Assembly (NCBI GenBank): GCA_001566295.1 | Contig: KQ964284.1 | Span: 1-64,000 of the forward strand | Length of the DNA stretch: 64,000 nucleotides | Direction: 5' to 3' | From: Microdochium bolleyi | Taxonomy: Eukaryota > Ascomycota > Sordariomycetes > Xylariales > Microdochiaceae | Shown here: positions 22,491 through 34,837 of the stretch, piece by piece | Layout: each line of letters begins with the position of its first letter | Numbering within the stretch: position 1 is the first letter of the stretch | Notes under the pieces: generated by a model | What the model saw: the letters and a program-made list of their open reading frames with translations, nothing else | Databases searched by the model: none | Told to the model about the DNA's origin: nothing | Position numbers and translations under genes: made by a program

Positions 22491-22974
22491 GACATTAGAG
22501 TCGCTCTCCACCCAAGGGCTAGATCCACCCGAGCATTGTGCCAAGCAACGCGGCTTACTTGCTTCACGTAGGGCGCAGAGACGGTGGGCCGGCTGACTCG
22601 CAATGCTGACTCGAACGCTTGGCTACTCTGGGCGACGCCGATGACCAACCCTTGTATGATTACCCCGGGTGTCTCTGTGGTTTCCCCGCACGACCCCGTC
22701 CGGCGAGATCTCCCACCTTGGCCGAAGCCGGCGACACGACGTCGTGCGTGCCTCCTTGCTGGTGACGGAGACTGAGAGCAACTGATATTGTCTTCGTGAG
22801 ACGGACTCCGGGCTTTCCTCGACAGAAACTGTTGTTCCGGCGACAGACCATTCAGCTTCGTGGCTGACCTTCAAGACAATAGTACAAACCTGGTGGCTTT
22901 TGCCCGTCTAGCACGCAAACACACACTCACCATCTCTCAACGCCGTCATCATCCTCAACCTTACCACCAGCATC
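22491..22974. other. Shared upstream region of transcription factor and BVMO1
   Basis: About 480 bp separate the readable ends of two divergent genes. It probably includes the missing first exon(s) of the transcription factor. C/T-rich leader sequence precedes the BVMO1 start. Confidence 0.45.
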
Positions 22975-25606
22975 ATGGGCAGTATCAGCGATGACAGCCA
23001 CGCTCCGGCGGCTGGTGCCTCGCCCCAGCAGAAAGGCTACGCACGACACCCGCTACACGAACGGTACCAACGACCTTTGCACGTCATCCTCATCGGCGCG
23101 GGTCCCTCGGGCATTGCTATGCTCATTGCTTTGAAGAGGCTGCCCCACGTCACTTTCCATTGCTTCGAGAAGAACCACCAAGTCGGCGGCACCTGGCTCG
23201 AGAATCGCTATCCGGGTGCTGCCTGCGACGTGGCGAGTCATGCATACCAGTACACTTTTGAGTCAAAAAAGGACTGGACACGACAGTAAGCTCTTCCTGC
23301 TTTCATCTTCGATTCTGCTCATCTTAGGGGCCCACAAGTGTCACGAAGGGTTTATCAGCTGATCCTTGTAAACCCTTTCCTAAACACAGCTTTGCACCAG
23401 CAGAAGAAATCGGAGAATATTTTATTTCTGTCGCCGAGAAGCACGAGCTACACCGGCACATCTCTTTCAACTCCCGTGTGATCAAGACAAACTGGCAGGA
23501 GAAGCCCGGCAAGTGGACGGTTCATGTCTGTGGCGACAGCGGCATCGTAGAACAGCACGACGGAGATATTCTGATCAACGCCAGCGGCATTCTCAACGAC
23601 TGGAAGTGGCCAGACATCAAAGGACTGAATACTTTCAAAGGTCATCTGGTACACACGGCAGCATGGGTGAGCAGATCAGCGCACTTGCTCTCATCGACTT
23701 TCTGTCTCGCTTTGAAATATCTTGTTAAATATCTAACACTATCTTGGCAGGACTCCTCGCTCGACTTCACAGGCAAGACTGTGGCTGTGATAGGCTCGGG
23801 GGCCAGCAGTATCCAAGTTGTCCCGAAGCTCCAGCCTGCTGTTAAGAGACTAGAGGTCTTTGTCAGGTCTCCCACGTATATCCTCCCGACAGTGGGGTTC
23901 GGCATTGAGTCCGCGACTTACAACCAAACATGTGGGTTATTAGTATCTGAATTTCTCTCCTTGCCCCTCACATCAGCCGTTACCTTCTCAATTAACTACG
24001 CTGCTATTCATCTGACAATGGCATTTCTTCCCACAGATACACAAGAGCAAATAGACCAGTTCACACAGGACCCAGAATATTACAGGGATTTCCGCAAGCG
24101 TATCGAGCAGCAGATGAACGAGAACTTTGCCGGGAGCATCAAGTCTTCCAAGGAGCAGGCCAAGGGACGTTTGGTATGGCTAAAACCCCATATCTGCATT
24201 TTCCTTGATCCATTCCGCTTCATTTGTGCCAAAGGAAGCTAAACATGTTTGTCGTTATGGCTTTAGTGGGCAGAGGATATGATGCGCAAGGCGATCAAAT
24301 CACCAGAGTTGCAGGACAAATTGATCCCAAGGTAAGGTCCCCTGGGGCGCAGATTGATAAGAGGCAATCGTACAGCTTTGCAGTGCTGCACAAAAGCAAC
24401 AAACTAATCTGACGCGCTCTATTATTTCACTAGTTGGGAACTTGGCTGCCGCCGCGTGACCCCGGGGAAGCCCTACCTCGAGGCCGTACAGGAGCCAAAC
24501 GTCGACGTGGTCCGGGAGGGCATCTCGCGCATCGCCGCCGACGGGCTCATCACCGAGGACGGCGTAATGCACGATGTTGACGTCATCGTCTGTGCCACCG
24601 GTTTCGACACGTCCTTCTCGGCACGGTACGAGGTTCTAGGCGATGGCGGCCGTAGTCTAGACGAGATCTGGAGCAGCCGCGGGCCCGAGTCGTATCTCGG
24701 CATCGCCACCGCGGGGTTGCCAAACCACTTCAGTACGCTTCCTCCTGTCAGATATTGACTGGCTTAGGCATCGCCGTGCCTTATGCAATTCGACTGACTG
24801 TTGGGCGTTGAAAGCTTTCCTGGGTCCCAACTGTCCCATAGCCAACGGCTCCTTGGTCCCTTGCATCGAGTCGAGGTCAGTTCGCCTTCCCGAGCCCGCT
24901 TGCGGCGCGTTAACCACTTTTTTTCAAATACTTACCGCTCGAGCCAACAGCGTCAAATATATTTCACAGGTCCTAGTGAAAATGCAGAAAGATCAGATCA
25001 AGTCTGTGAATGTCAAACAGGCGATGCAGGACGCGTTCAACGAGTATACACAGAGCGTACATCAGGATCTCGTGTGGACAGGCTCTTGCCAGAGCTGGTG
25101 TGAGTACCTCATCCTCCTCATCACCTCGCTTCCCTTCTCCTCTCTCTCTCTGTCTTAGTTTTCCTTAGATCCGACGCAAGGAACATTTGTACGGGCTGGA
25201 CACAAAGCCAGCAAGATAGCCAGCTAACCATGTGCCTTCCCCCTGGCCCAGACAAGGACCGTGCTACTGGCCGCGTGGTCGCAGTCTGGCCCGGGTCCAG
25301 CATCCACTACATGGACATGATTGAAACGCCGCGATGGGAAGACTACGAGATACAGTATATGCACGTAAGTGTTACCAACAGCGAGGAGAAGACATTTTTC
25401 ATAGCGAGTACCTTACAGGTGTGGTCTTATTTGCTGACTTTACATGTTATTATTGCTTGTCTGCAGTCAAATCCGTTCTTTTTCATGGGCAACGGAACGT
25501 CCCAACGCGAAGCAAGAGGCGAAGACTTGACATTTTGTAAGTTGAGAAAGATTGTCTTCAGTACCTGGTGTGTTGTTTTCCTTGCTGATGCATAGTTACG
25601 TGGTAG
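22975..25606 (+). CDS. Baeyer-Villiger-type flavin monooxygenase 1
   Basis: Eleven exons: 22975-23285, 23390-23666, 23751-23931, 24037-24173, 24267-24331, 24434-24732, 24815-24875, 24951-25099, 25252-25364, 25467-25536 and 25596-25606. They total 557 aa with all phases consistent. The FAD Rossmann motif GAGPSG is at 41-46. The BVMO fingerprint FxGxxxHxxxW (FKGHLVHTAAW, 186-196) is intact, as is the NADPH motif GSGASS at 211-216, with ATGFDTSF later. BVMOs insert oxygen next to a ketone to make an ester or lactone using NADPH and O2. It is divergent from the MHR factor and convergent with the acyl-CoA synthetase. The last exon adds only FTW. The substrate is unknown. Confidence 0.9.
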
Positions 25607-26108
25607 ATCTGGATGCAGTAACCATATGATTATGCCGTGGTGGCGCTTGTTCATTTGTGGACAAGGAGGCATTGGGGATAGTCACAATATTTGCGGATGT
25701 AAAAAATGCTACATGCATCCAAAGTAGCGCCCGGTATGGTCGGAGAGCCCGGGCTATAATATTTATACACAGCCACCTGATTCAATTCGGCTGCCTTCTC
25801 CAATCCCAATGGTGCGTACCAACCAGATTTATGACCTGAAGCCAGTTCTAGACTGTACTACAATTTTCATTGGCAAGATGACTAGCCGATTAGTGTCAGA
25901 TTATAGAACCGTTTCGCATGTGCGGTATAGGCCTGGAAACAGTTCGCACATATCGTGGTAACTCTGCGGTTAAGGGAGTGAAATATAGTGGTCGAAGTTG
26001 GGTGAAAAGTGGCCATAGAGAACGATATTTGCAAAGTCAGATGCATTCAGAAAGTTGACAGCGTCATGAGGATACTATATCGCTAGAAAGACATGTCGTC
26101 CATAAAAT
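25607..26108. other. Convergent intergenic region, 502 bp
   Basis: A rather A/T-rich stretch between the 3' ends of BVMO1 and the acyl-CoA synthetase. Nothing coding was seen. Confidence 0.4.
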
Positions 26109-28251
26109 CTACAACTTTGCCGCGACCACTGACTTGCCAGAACTCGACTCCTTCCACTGGCACTTCAGAACCCGTCGTAGGATCTTCCCAGACGCACTCT
26201 TCGGGATAACATCCAGAAACTCGACACCACCAGCGAGCCATTTGTGCCGAGGCTTCTGTGATTTCACGAAATCGATTAGGTCTTGAGCTACGTCTAGACT
26301 CTGCCTTGCAACACTTGGCTGAAGCACAACGTATGCCCTCGGTAGTTCCCCAGAGTAGATATCGTCAATGCCGATGACGGCTGCATCCGCGACTGACGGG
26401 TGGCCGAGAAGGACGTCCTCGATCTCTGCCGGCGCGACGCCATGGCCTTTGACCTGATGATTTGTAGGCATTAGCAGCTGCGTTCTCATAGGTAACCTTT
26501 GTGGATATTCTTGGACTAGGGCGAGGGGAGCAGGAGAATTACCTTGATCATCTCTTTAATGCGATCCTTGATGGTAAGGAAGCCCTCTGCGTCGACTACC
26601 CCGATGTCGCCAGTGTGGAGGAACCCATCCTTGTCATAGGCGTCTGCTGTGAGCTGCGGACTGTCTAGATAGCCCATTGTCACTTGAGGTCCACGAACCC
26701 ATAACTTCACGTGGATGTCAGTCTTCGATTCTCCCTCTGCCCACCCACGGCGATGATCCGGACCACTTACTTCTCCCTGGTGTCCCAGGGGCACATCCTT
26801 TCCCGTGTCCGGGTTGACAACACGCATCTCTGTGCCGGGCACGAGTTTCCCAACCTTTGCGGCATTACCCCACGTCATCAGTCCACCTGGCGTCACGGTT
26901 AGACAGGACGTCGACTCCGTCATGCCCCACGCCTGCCGTAGCGCCACTTGAGGGAATCGGCCGGCAAGTTGCGTGACGATCTGCTCCGCTAGGGGCGCGG
27001 CGCCCGTGTTGAACTGCTTGACGAATCCAAGGTCATATCCTTGCGCCTGGGGATCATTGAGAAGGCGGACAAGCAAGGCTACCATACTCGTCAGTAGACA
27101 GGACGCCGAGGGCTGAGAGGTACCGCAGGATAGAGAACGTACGTGGAACTAGCCACAGCTCATTACAGCGATATTTGACTATTGCCTCCATCATCGTCCT
27201 CATCTCGAATTTGGGCATTACCAAGAGGTCCTGGTGTAGCACAAGAGGCAAGTGCAGGAGGTGGACAAGTCCGGTTACTAAGTTTAATCATTAGCAGAGG
27301 CTTTTGTCTTCGTTGCACGAATAGAGAGAGAAAGTAGTCTTGGCGTCATCACAAGCCACTTACTGTGGTAGAATGGTAATATCCCGAGGACTGATCTATG
27401 TTCTCCCATGGGAGCAAGCTGCCGCATCTGCCGAAGCTGGCTGATAACGTTGGCATGTGATATCATGACCTACAGAAGATTAGCGATGTTGGCCCAGTGT
27501 TGTATACGTTCCAGAACATAAAGGAGAAGGTCATCGTACGGCCTTTGGTTTCCCAGTGGTCCCCGAGCTGAATGACAAGAATGCGCACGTCGCGGCAGCG
27601 GATCCGACTAAGCCCGGTGCAGCTCGTCGGAGCGTGGCCGATCCAAGGAATTTCCCGCTTTCGACAAGGCCCTTAAGTGTCTGCCTATTACCGCTGTTGG
27701 TCCCGTCGTCGATGAGGACCGCTCTCTCGTCCGCGAGGCTAACCTTCCCGCAGGCCGTCCGCACCCGGGCCAGAGCTGACGAGTCTGTAAAGACGACCTT
27801 TGCTCGCGACGCGCGGAGGTAGTGTATCAGGTCCTGACTACTGGTCTCGGGGGGTAGGAGGGTGACCACAGCGTTGAGCCGGCCGGCCGCGAACATGGCG
27901 ACAGGGTATGAGATGGAGTTGCGGCTAACAATGGCGACTGTGTCTCCGGCCTGTAGGTCAAACAGGCTGGCTAAAGCAGCGGACGCATACACGGCGGCGT
28001 CTTTAAGTTCGGCAAAGGAGATGAATTCGCTTGTCGTCGCGTCCTTGAAGCCAGGTTGCTGCGACGGGGGAGTAGACACTGCGGTACTGCCTTGGGTGGC
28101 TCCCTCGTCTTTGCCGTGCTCGAAGAGCCACTGCCATATCGACAGATTAGTCAAGTCTTGATGTATTATTAGTATTCTTTCAGCTGCGATTTCAAGCTAG
28201 CACTGGTATGTATGACGTACCAGGCTCAAGGTACGGTCCAAAGTAGGGCAT
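26109..28251 (-). CDS. Acyl/aryl-CoA synthetase (AMP-binding), peroxisomal PTS1
   Basis: Seven exons: 28221-28251, 27540-28156, 27364-27469, 27143-27277, 26771-27078, 26543-26704 and 26109-26453. They give 567 aa. The ANL-superfamily motifs are present: P-loop FLSFSSGTTGKPKAVMISHA, the A5 region WGMTESTS, TGDIGVVDAEGFLTIKDRIK, and the C-terminal lysine motif PKSASGKILRR. The enzyme activates a carboxylic acid with ATP and CoA. It ends in AKL, a canonical PTS1 signal, so it should act in peroxisomes, where acyl side chains are beta-oxidised. The first exon (MPYFGPYLEP) matches the usual short N-terminus of 4-coumarate-CoA-ligase-like fungal proteins. Confidence 0.9.
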
Positions 28252-29603
28252 GATTAAACAAGCTGAGTGCGGATAGTGAAAAGTCGAAGCCAGTCAAGAA
28301 ATCAAGCATCGCGGGATCGTGGATATGGTATAAGTGACCTACAAGTGGGTACAACCCAATACCAAATGCCTGTGCATTTCCGCCACCGAGGGTTGGAGCT
28401 CAGCATTTATCCGCAGCCAGGGCTGGGAGCCGCTGTTTATGTCGGGGGTGGTGCTGGGGTGTGCCGCCCCTGTGGGCTTGACTCGTCCAAGCTGACTACG
28501 CTATGGACAGCATATTGGACCTCGGGCAACAGCAGGATGGGGCACGGAGCGTGCTTACGTGATCTGGTGCTCACATGCTACATGGGCCAAACGCGGAGCA
28601 CAATGACAATGATTTCGAAAACCTCCTAAAGGGACTTAAGCTGATGCAGTCGAGGGTCATATTGAAGTGCACAGTGATAGAAATTACAAGCAAATTACAA
28701 GCAGTGCTTTCCACGCGACGACGCAGATCGGAAGGTGCGACGAGGATGGTGGCCTAGTACCAGCTGAAGCTCCTGCTCCTGAGGGTAATACAGTCCGGGT
28801 CATCATGGTCGGAGGACTCGTCCAAGAGTCGAGCGATGCGTGAACTTCAAACATTGTGCCATCGTGTGGTAGTCGCATTCGTGGTTATGGGCACGCCGAA
28901 CTGTGCCCTGATATGCCTCTGCTATCTGAGGAGCCAGGAACCTCGGGAAGTCTGGGAGGTACAGACATGTCAATGTCCGACGTCCCACGGGAATGTTTAC
29001 AAAATGGAAAACGGGATTGGTATTGTTTCGCTGAAGTGTTCTCCTTGGTCCAGACCTTCAAGTGTTAATGGACCTAATGGCGAAGGAACAGTGCTGTTTC
29101 TAGATAGCCCCGCCGCCTGTGGCTCAACAAATGCTCTTCCACATTATCCCTGACTGATCTCGTGCAGACTTTGACTGCCAAATTCGGGCATATGCAACAA
29201 CGCTGAATGCAGTAAGGGCGATGTTCTTATGGCCACTACTATGCCTTTCAAGCAGTAACACTCATAGTATCAGGACACGTTTTCGCAGGAACAAGTTGCC
29301 CCGTACCACCTCTGTCAGGCTATTATCGGTAGGTGCCTAGGTAGGGCTGCGCGACGTTGCACTGTTCGTCGCAAGCGTGTTAGACAACCTTTCCATTTCT
29401 CGAGCTACAAAAGCATGGCTCCTATCTGGTTGAATATTGTTGTGCCAAGCACAAAGTGGGCTAACCACCACTGTGACACCATCGGCGGGACTTGTTAAAG
29501 GCATTTGCCCATATAATGGCTCTTGATATGGAGCAGCTAGTGACATTTTGACGAACTCCAATTATCATAGAAGCTGATGCAATGATGCACGCTCTCGAAG
29601 GGC
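28252..29603. other. Intergenic region, 1.35 kb
   Basis: It lies upstream of the acyl-CoA synthetase and downstream of the SDR. A minus-strand ATG frame of 70 aa at 29337-29546 (ending EMERLSNTLATNSATSRSPT) has some coding look, but I could not attach it to anything. Confidence 0.35.
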
Positions 29604-30557
29604 TCAATTGAGGTCAATAGTTCCCAGATCCTCCCCTGTGGCATGACGAATCGCATATGAGACCTGGTCTAGTACATCTGTCGGCACATACAAGTCCTCG
29701 GTCTTGCCCATGACGGCGCCAAAGTTGGCCAAGTAGCCCTCAGGTTTCGTCTCGTTGCAATGTCCCGGAACCGTGGCCAAGGTTGTGCGTGCTGCACGGC
29801 CACCACCAACGCTGAAGAGCTCCCCAGAGACAGGGCAGTTCTCGCTCGCCAGCGCGACGACAAAGTCTGCGACTAGATGTGTGTGGAAGTACTGGCGAGT
29901 GATGCGCTTGATGACGGGCGAGAGATCGGACATGCGCGACGCAGCAGAGGGAAGGACTCCGTTCATCTTGATGCCATGCTGGGGGCTCATTCGGCCCAGG
30001 TCGCGAGTGAGGCCGTACACGGCGCCCTTGGAGGACACATAGCCGCCGTCGCCGCCTGCGCCCATGCCGAACAGGCTGTCGGACGATGTGTTGATGATGC
30101 GGCCGTAGCCCTGCTTCTGCATGGTCGGATAGACGGCGCTGATGAGCATGATGGTACCTAGAGCCGCGATCTCCCACGTCCGCCGGAAGGAGTCGACATT
30201 GACGTTGTCGTGGCTACTGTCGAAGGAGCCTGCGGTGCCGGCATTGTTGACTAGTATGTCAACGGTGCCGTACTCGTCGATGGTCTTTTGCACAAGCTGC
30301 TGCACTTCGCTCTGTAGAGATATGTCTGAGCCGTCGCCGAGTGCCTCGCCCCCCTTGGCGCGAATCTCTTGAACAACGGCGTTGGCTCGCTCGGGGGTGC
30401 CCTTCTTGCCGTCGAGGGAGCCTCCATAGTCGTTGACGACAACGCGGGCGCCATGTGCCGCGAGGAGAAGGGCATACTCACGGCCTAGGCCACCGCCCGC
30501 GCCGGTGACGATGGCAACGCGGCCCTGGAGGGAAGCGGATGTCCCAGCTGCTGTCAT
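29604..30557 (-). CDS. Short-chain dehydrogenase/reductase (SDR)
   Basis: A single exon of 317 aa; ATG 30557 is used because the open frame upstream has no ATG. The NAD(P) motif is VTGAGGGLGREYALL, the family NNAG motif is present, and the catalytic set is Ser in INTSSDSLFG with YVSSK. The N-terminal half resembles the hydroxyacyl-CoA dehydrogenase domain of fungal peroxisomal multifunctional enzymes (GREYALLLAAHGARVVVNDY), but no PTS1 is present (ends TIDLN). It probably oxidises or reduces an alcohol/ketone pair in the local pathway. It diverges from the MFS transporter across 750 bp. Confidence 0.9.
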   Translation of the reverse strand: MTAAGTSASLQGRVAIVTGAGGGLGREYALLLAAHGARVVVNDYGGSLDGKKGTPERANAVVQEIRAKGGEALGDGSDISLQSEVQQLVQKTIDEYGTVDILVNNAGTAGSFDSSHDNVNVDSFRRTWEIAALGTIMLISAVYPTMQKQGYGRIINTSSDSLFGMGAGGDGGYVSSKGAVYGLTRDLGRMSPQHGIKMNGVLPSAASRMSDLSPVIKRITRQYFHTHLVADFVVALASENCPVSGELFSVGGGRAARTTLATVPGHCNETKPEGYLANFGAVMGKTEDLYVPTDVLDQVSYAIRHATGEDLGTIDLN

Positions 30558-30811
30558 GGTGGGTGTGGATGTGGGTGCTAGCAAGCAGAGTGGTCTGTTG
30601 CTCTGAGACTCTGAGACTTGGGCGCGCCGGCGAGAGTACAGAGGCAGGGCTGTTTTGTGTGAGCTCACCTCACCTCAGGCGCGAGATGCCCTGCTCCACG
30701 GCCAAGCCCCAGCTGACTCGCCGCCGTGGGGTCTGGCCTGCCGGGATCCTGGGGCCGAGCATCCCCACGTTTTGGCCCTGCTACGTGCGGGGAAACCCCG
30801 TGTTTGTGTCT

Positions 30812-30832
30812 CCCCCCCCCCCCCCCCCCCCC
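30812..30832. repeat. Poly-C tract, 21 bases
   Basis: An uninterrupted run of 21 C sits in the SDR/MFS divergent promoter region. Length is likely variable or affected by sequencing error. Confidence 0.95.
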
Positions 30833-31230
30833 GCACAGCACAGGCGCTTTGGTTGGACCCGACTGACTCAAAGAGTCGAGTCAGGGCGCCCCCAGTTTCC
30901 TGCCTTCCCAGCCTCCCGGCTCCCGGCTTCCCAGTCCCCAGACGCCACCAAATTCACTCATGGTCAGTCCTCCACGTGAGTCGCCCTCACCTCCGCACCT
31001 CCCAGCTGGCGGCGTGAGACAGGGCCACGCGGTGGCCAGGGCTCCGGGTCTCGCCCGCCGTGGTCTGTGCCACTTGAGCCTCGCCGCCGCGATACAAGAC
31101 GTGCGCTCCCAAGACACAGTATATCACCTCCAACCCCACCCGGTGCCGGTGCTGATCATCCAGACGGCAACCCAATAGTTGCAAGCTCGTCGTCTCTCCT
31201 CTGTCTGCGCCGATTCTACAGGGTCGATAC

Positions 31231-31236
31231 TATAAA
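31231..31236 (+). promoter_or_regulatory. TATA box of the MFS transporter
   Basis: TATAAA lies 77 bp before ATG 31308. Confidence 0.5.
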
Positions 31237-31307
31237 CAAACGTCGTGCGCTCTTGGACAACCAACACCTGGCCCTGCAACCAACTTCACACCCCTGCACC
31301 ATCCAAG

Positions 31308-33095
31308 ATGGACAGTTCCGAGAAGAAGGCTCATGAGCCCATCGAGCACGTCGAGCAGACCAGCATGACTGCCATCTCCAAGGCCGAGCTTGCCGCCCGG
31401 CAGATTGCCTATGAGAGGAGCTTGACCTTCTGGCAGACAGTCCGCATCTTCTGGCGGAGCACTCTCTGGATTCTTTATGGCCAGCTCGTCGTGTTTGGAT
31501 ACGGCATCGATGGTGTCATTGCTGGCTACCTTCTCGGAATCCCCCGCTTCCGGTAAGTCCATGTCTGTTCCCTCTTGATGCATCGTCAATGCACACACAA
31601 AAACACGACATGTCGGCTAATAGACGTCTGATATTACAGCCAAGACTACGGTGAAGCCTTCGGTACGGGAGTCACCGCCTCATACATTGTCCCTGCAACA
31701 TGGCAGAGCCTGTACGGCGGCATATCGCAACTTTGTGCTATCCTTGGCGCAGTCCTGGCCGGCTGGCTGGCTGATCGCATCGGGCGACGGTACACAAACA
31801 TCGGCCTCTGCGCCTTGTCCATGATCGGCGTCGGCGTCCAATACCTTTCTACATATCGCGGCTCCCTGGGCATATTGACTGCCGGAAAGGCGATCAACGG
31901 TGTCCCGATTGGCGGTTGGCTTGTCATTGGGCCGCTCTACGCATCCGAGGTGGCCCCTCTTAAGCTGCGCGGCTGGCTCACTGCCATGACCAACATCATC
32001 CAGTTCTCGGGTGTGCTCGTCTTCACCGGCATCATCTACAAGCTGGGTCCGCTTGACGACCGTAACGCCTACGTCATCCCCTTTGCCTGCCAATGGGCCA
32101 TCCCCGCCCTCGTGATCCTGACGGGTTGGTTCTGGCCTGAGTCTCCCGTCTGGCTTCTCCGCGTCGGCCGCACGGAAGAGGCGCGCAAGGCACTCGATCG
32201 ACTGCACCACGGCGAGCACACCGTCGACAAGGAAGCCATCATGGCTGTGCTCGAGACCTCCATCGAACAGGAGGCTGAATACAGAGCCGATACCGCCAAC
32301 GTCACATACAAGCAGTGTTTCGGCGCCACGGAACGCCACCGCACACTCATTTGCATGTTTATTTACGGCTGCCAGTACCTTTCGGGTATTATCTTTGTCC
32401 TCGGATACCAGTCCTACTACTTCCAGCTCACGGGCTTCGACGCCTCGACATCCTTCCTCCTGAGCATGTGCAACAACATCAGCCAGTTCGTCGCCAATAT
32501 CCTGTCCTGGCCTCTGCTCACGATTGTCGGTCGCCGCCCGCTCATTGTCTGGGGCCAGCTCGTCTGTGCGGCCACTCTATTCATCATTGGCGGTGCTTCG
32601 GTGCCTGGCACCAAGGATGGATATCTCGTCACGATTGCATTCATGTTCGTCTGGGTAAGCTATTAATATCCCTCCATCATATTTCTCCCAAGCCAGTTTT
32701 TGACCAATCGTGTCTTCCGGCAGGGCTTCGTATACCAAATCACGCTCGGCACTGTCGCCTGGACTGTGGTGGCCGAGATTCCGTCCCTACGGATGCGCTC
32801 GCGTACGCAGGGCTTGTCGAACATGACCCTTTGCATCGTGCAGTGGCTCGTCGGCTTTGTCTTCCCCTACATGTTCAACCCGGACTCTGGCAACCTCGGC
32901 GGCAAGGTTGGCTTCATCTTTGGTGCCACAACCTTTGCCGGCTTCCTTGGCACATGGCTATGGCTTCCCGAGACCAAGGACCGCACTGTGGCAGAGCTTG
33001 ACGAGCTTTTCCAATCAGGCGCGAAGGCACGCACCTTCCACAAGATCAAACTCTCGAGCGCCGATGAGTCGGCCAATGGAATCAAGGGTGCCTAG
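31308..33095 (+). CDS. MFS transporter, sugar porter (maltose/alpha-glucoside permease-like)
   Basis: Exons 31308-31552, 31640-32654 and 32724-33095 give 543 aa. Twelve hydrophobic helices are visible. Sugar-porter signatures are present: ADRIGRR between helices 2 and 3, PESPVWLLRVGRTEEARK after helix 6, GRRPL, and PETKDRTVAELDELF after helix 12. Loop residues resemble alpha-glucoside:H+ symporters of ascomycetes, though many such proteins carry other polyols, quinate or glycosides. In this neighbourhood it is the only transporter and is the likely uptake system for the cluster's substrate (inference). Confidence 0.88.
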
Positions 33096-33695
33096 ATCGG
33101 AGCGGTCCGGACGACACTTTTGGGGGTTTAAGGACACGAATGATTTCTTTTCTTTGACTGGTGCTAAAACAGCTTGGATCATCGAAATGCACTGTTCAGA
33201 ACATGTCTGCCGAATATTCTTTTACTATTTACGTTGATAACCATGCCTAGTTAGCAGGTTGGCCAATTAGTTTATTTGCTTTATCTGCTAGAGTTTCTTG
33301 ACAGTCGACACGACTGTGTGTACATCAATTATGTTACTCGTTCTTGCAGCATGCCTGCGCAGCGCTTACTCTGATAGCAGACCTGTGGTGATGAGCTCGA
33401 GAGCAGAGGGACAGACGGCAATCACTAGTCTCAACACTCGTAGATTGTTACTTTGTGATCTCCTAGTTGTGTTCTGCATCATCACTTTTACTCTAACAAG
33501 CTCTTTGAGGGGGGACGTAACGATAGTGCGAACCTATTCAAATGCTCCCCGCCACGTGGGCTGTCGGCAGGCTGTTTTGACAGTGACACGGTTTTGGATT
33601 TAGGAGGACTCCTGTGGTGTTTTATGGTGCTCATCATATCGCCTCGTATACGCAGAATATCATTCCTGTCCATAACCCGCCAGCTAGCTCATCAA
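33096..33695. other. Convergent intergenic region, 600 bp
   Basis: It lies between the transporter and esterase 3' ends. Nothing is recognised. Confidence 0.4.
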
Positions 33696-34837
33696 TTACA
33701 CCCTGTCACGAAGACACTTCGCAGCGATCCAGTCCGCCTGCTGTACCACACCCGCAACAGCCTCTTGCACATGGGTGTCAAGTGAAGTCTCCGAGTTGAG
33801 CAGTGCCTTTACCTCGACCCCAGGCTGCATGCCGCCCCAGTCGATCAAGTTCCATACGTGTCCTTTATTCGGGGCAACTTTGATGTCCAGGCCCGTATAT
33901 CCCTCCTACATGAGAGAGGTTTTGTGTGTCAGCCTTTCAAGTCGTCCAATGCACTAGGCGGTAGAGCTAACTCACTTTTTCTACGTTACTGGCAAACGCC
34001 AGTATATCCGCCACGAAGAGATCAAGCTCGCCAGACATAAGCAGCGTGCTTGCAGGTAGAGCTGCCGCCCAGCCAGTGGTGCACGTGATGGGGCATGTGT
34101 ACTTGTCCATGGGCTGTGAGTCGAGGTACGCCTTGCTCCACGTGTTGAGCGCGCCGCGGTGCAGGCAGTCTTTACTGGCGTTGCGGTGGTACGACTCGCC
34201 GTCGTTGCGCAGGTTGACCCACGGGCTCATGAGGCACGCTGCGATCACACCCGGGGTGCCAGGCGCCACGATTCCGTCCGCGCAAGTGGCGACAAGGACA
34301 CCAGCTTGAATCCCGCAATCCACGGGTGGTATGGCTGGGTGTGGCTCGGACAGGTGTCGCAGCAGGGCCAGGCAGAGATTGCCGCCGGCCGAGTCGCCAG
34401 CAAGCACGATGGGTTTACCGCGCGCGAGTATGTATGTGTATGCCGAAGAGATCTGCCGCAGGGCATGCGGGAAGGGGTGCTCCGGGGCTAGGTCGTACCC
34501 GACGGCTAGGATGTCCACGAGAACGCCCCGGGCGCGCAGCTCCACAGCGAGCTGCAAGAGGTAGGACGCTGCCGAGCATGGCGAGCCAGAAACGAAGCCG
34601 CCGCCGTGAATGTACATGATGGTATGCGTTGCGCCCGGGGCCCTCGATAGCCAGAGGCCATCAAACTCCGTCGCGTTGACCTGGTAAGAGCATAAGTCTG
34701 GTGTTATCTATGGGAGTCCCGTGGAACCGGGGGGGGGGGGGGACTGGCCAGGCGTCAGGGGCCTTTTCCACATACGCTGCCGCATTGCGCGTTTTCCTCC
34801 AACAGACTCGGACAGCCGGCGAGGAGTGCCTGGACAT
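33696..34837 (-). CDS. Alpha/beta hydrolase (HSL/arylacetamide-deacetylase type esterase)
   Basis: Exons 33976-34680 and 33696-33905 are firm (70-bp intron). The first exon, 34745-34837 (MSRHSSPAVRVCWRK...), is tentative because its donor (GTCCCC) is weak. The whole is 335 aa, normal for the family. Motifs are present: oxyanion IMYIHGGGFVSG, nucleophile elbow LAGDSAGGN, Asp in SGELDLFVAD, His in NKGHVWNLIDW. It should hydrolyse small esters or lactones. The gene is divergent from BVMO2, an arrangement expected if it opens the ester made by the monooxygenase. Confidence 0.8.
34729..34742. repeat. Poly-G tract, 14 bases, inside the esterase's first intron
   Basis: Fourteen G in a row (C on the coding strand) lie in the proposed first intron just after the donor. 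Length error here would alter the gene model. Confidence 0.9.

Larger units (their letters stand above)
30558..31307. other. Bidirectional SDR/MFS promoter region
   Basis: A 750-bp divergent intergenic region. It includes a 21-base C tract and a TATAAA 77 bp before the transporter start. Confidence 0.5.

Noticed and set aside
30812..30832. Poly-C run as a telomere or mobile-element end
   Set aside because: It is a plain homopolymer with no flanking repeats and sits between two ordinary genes.
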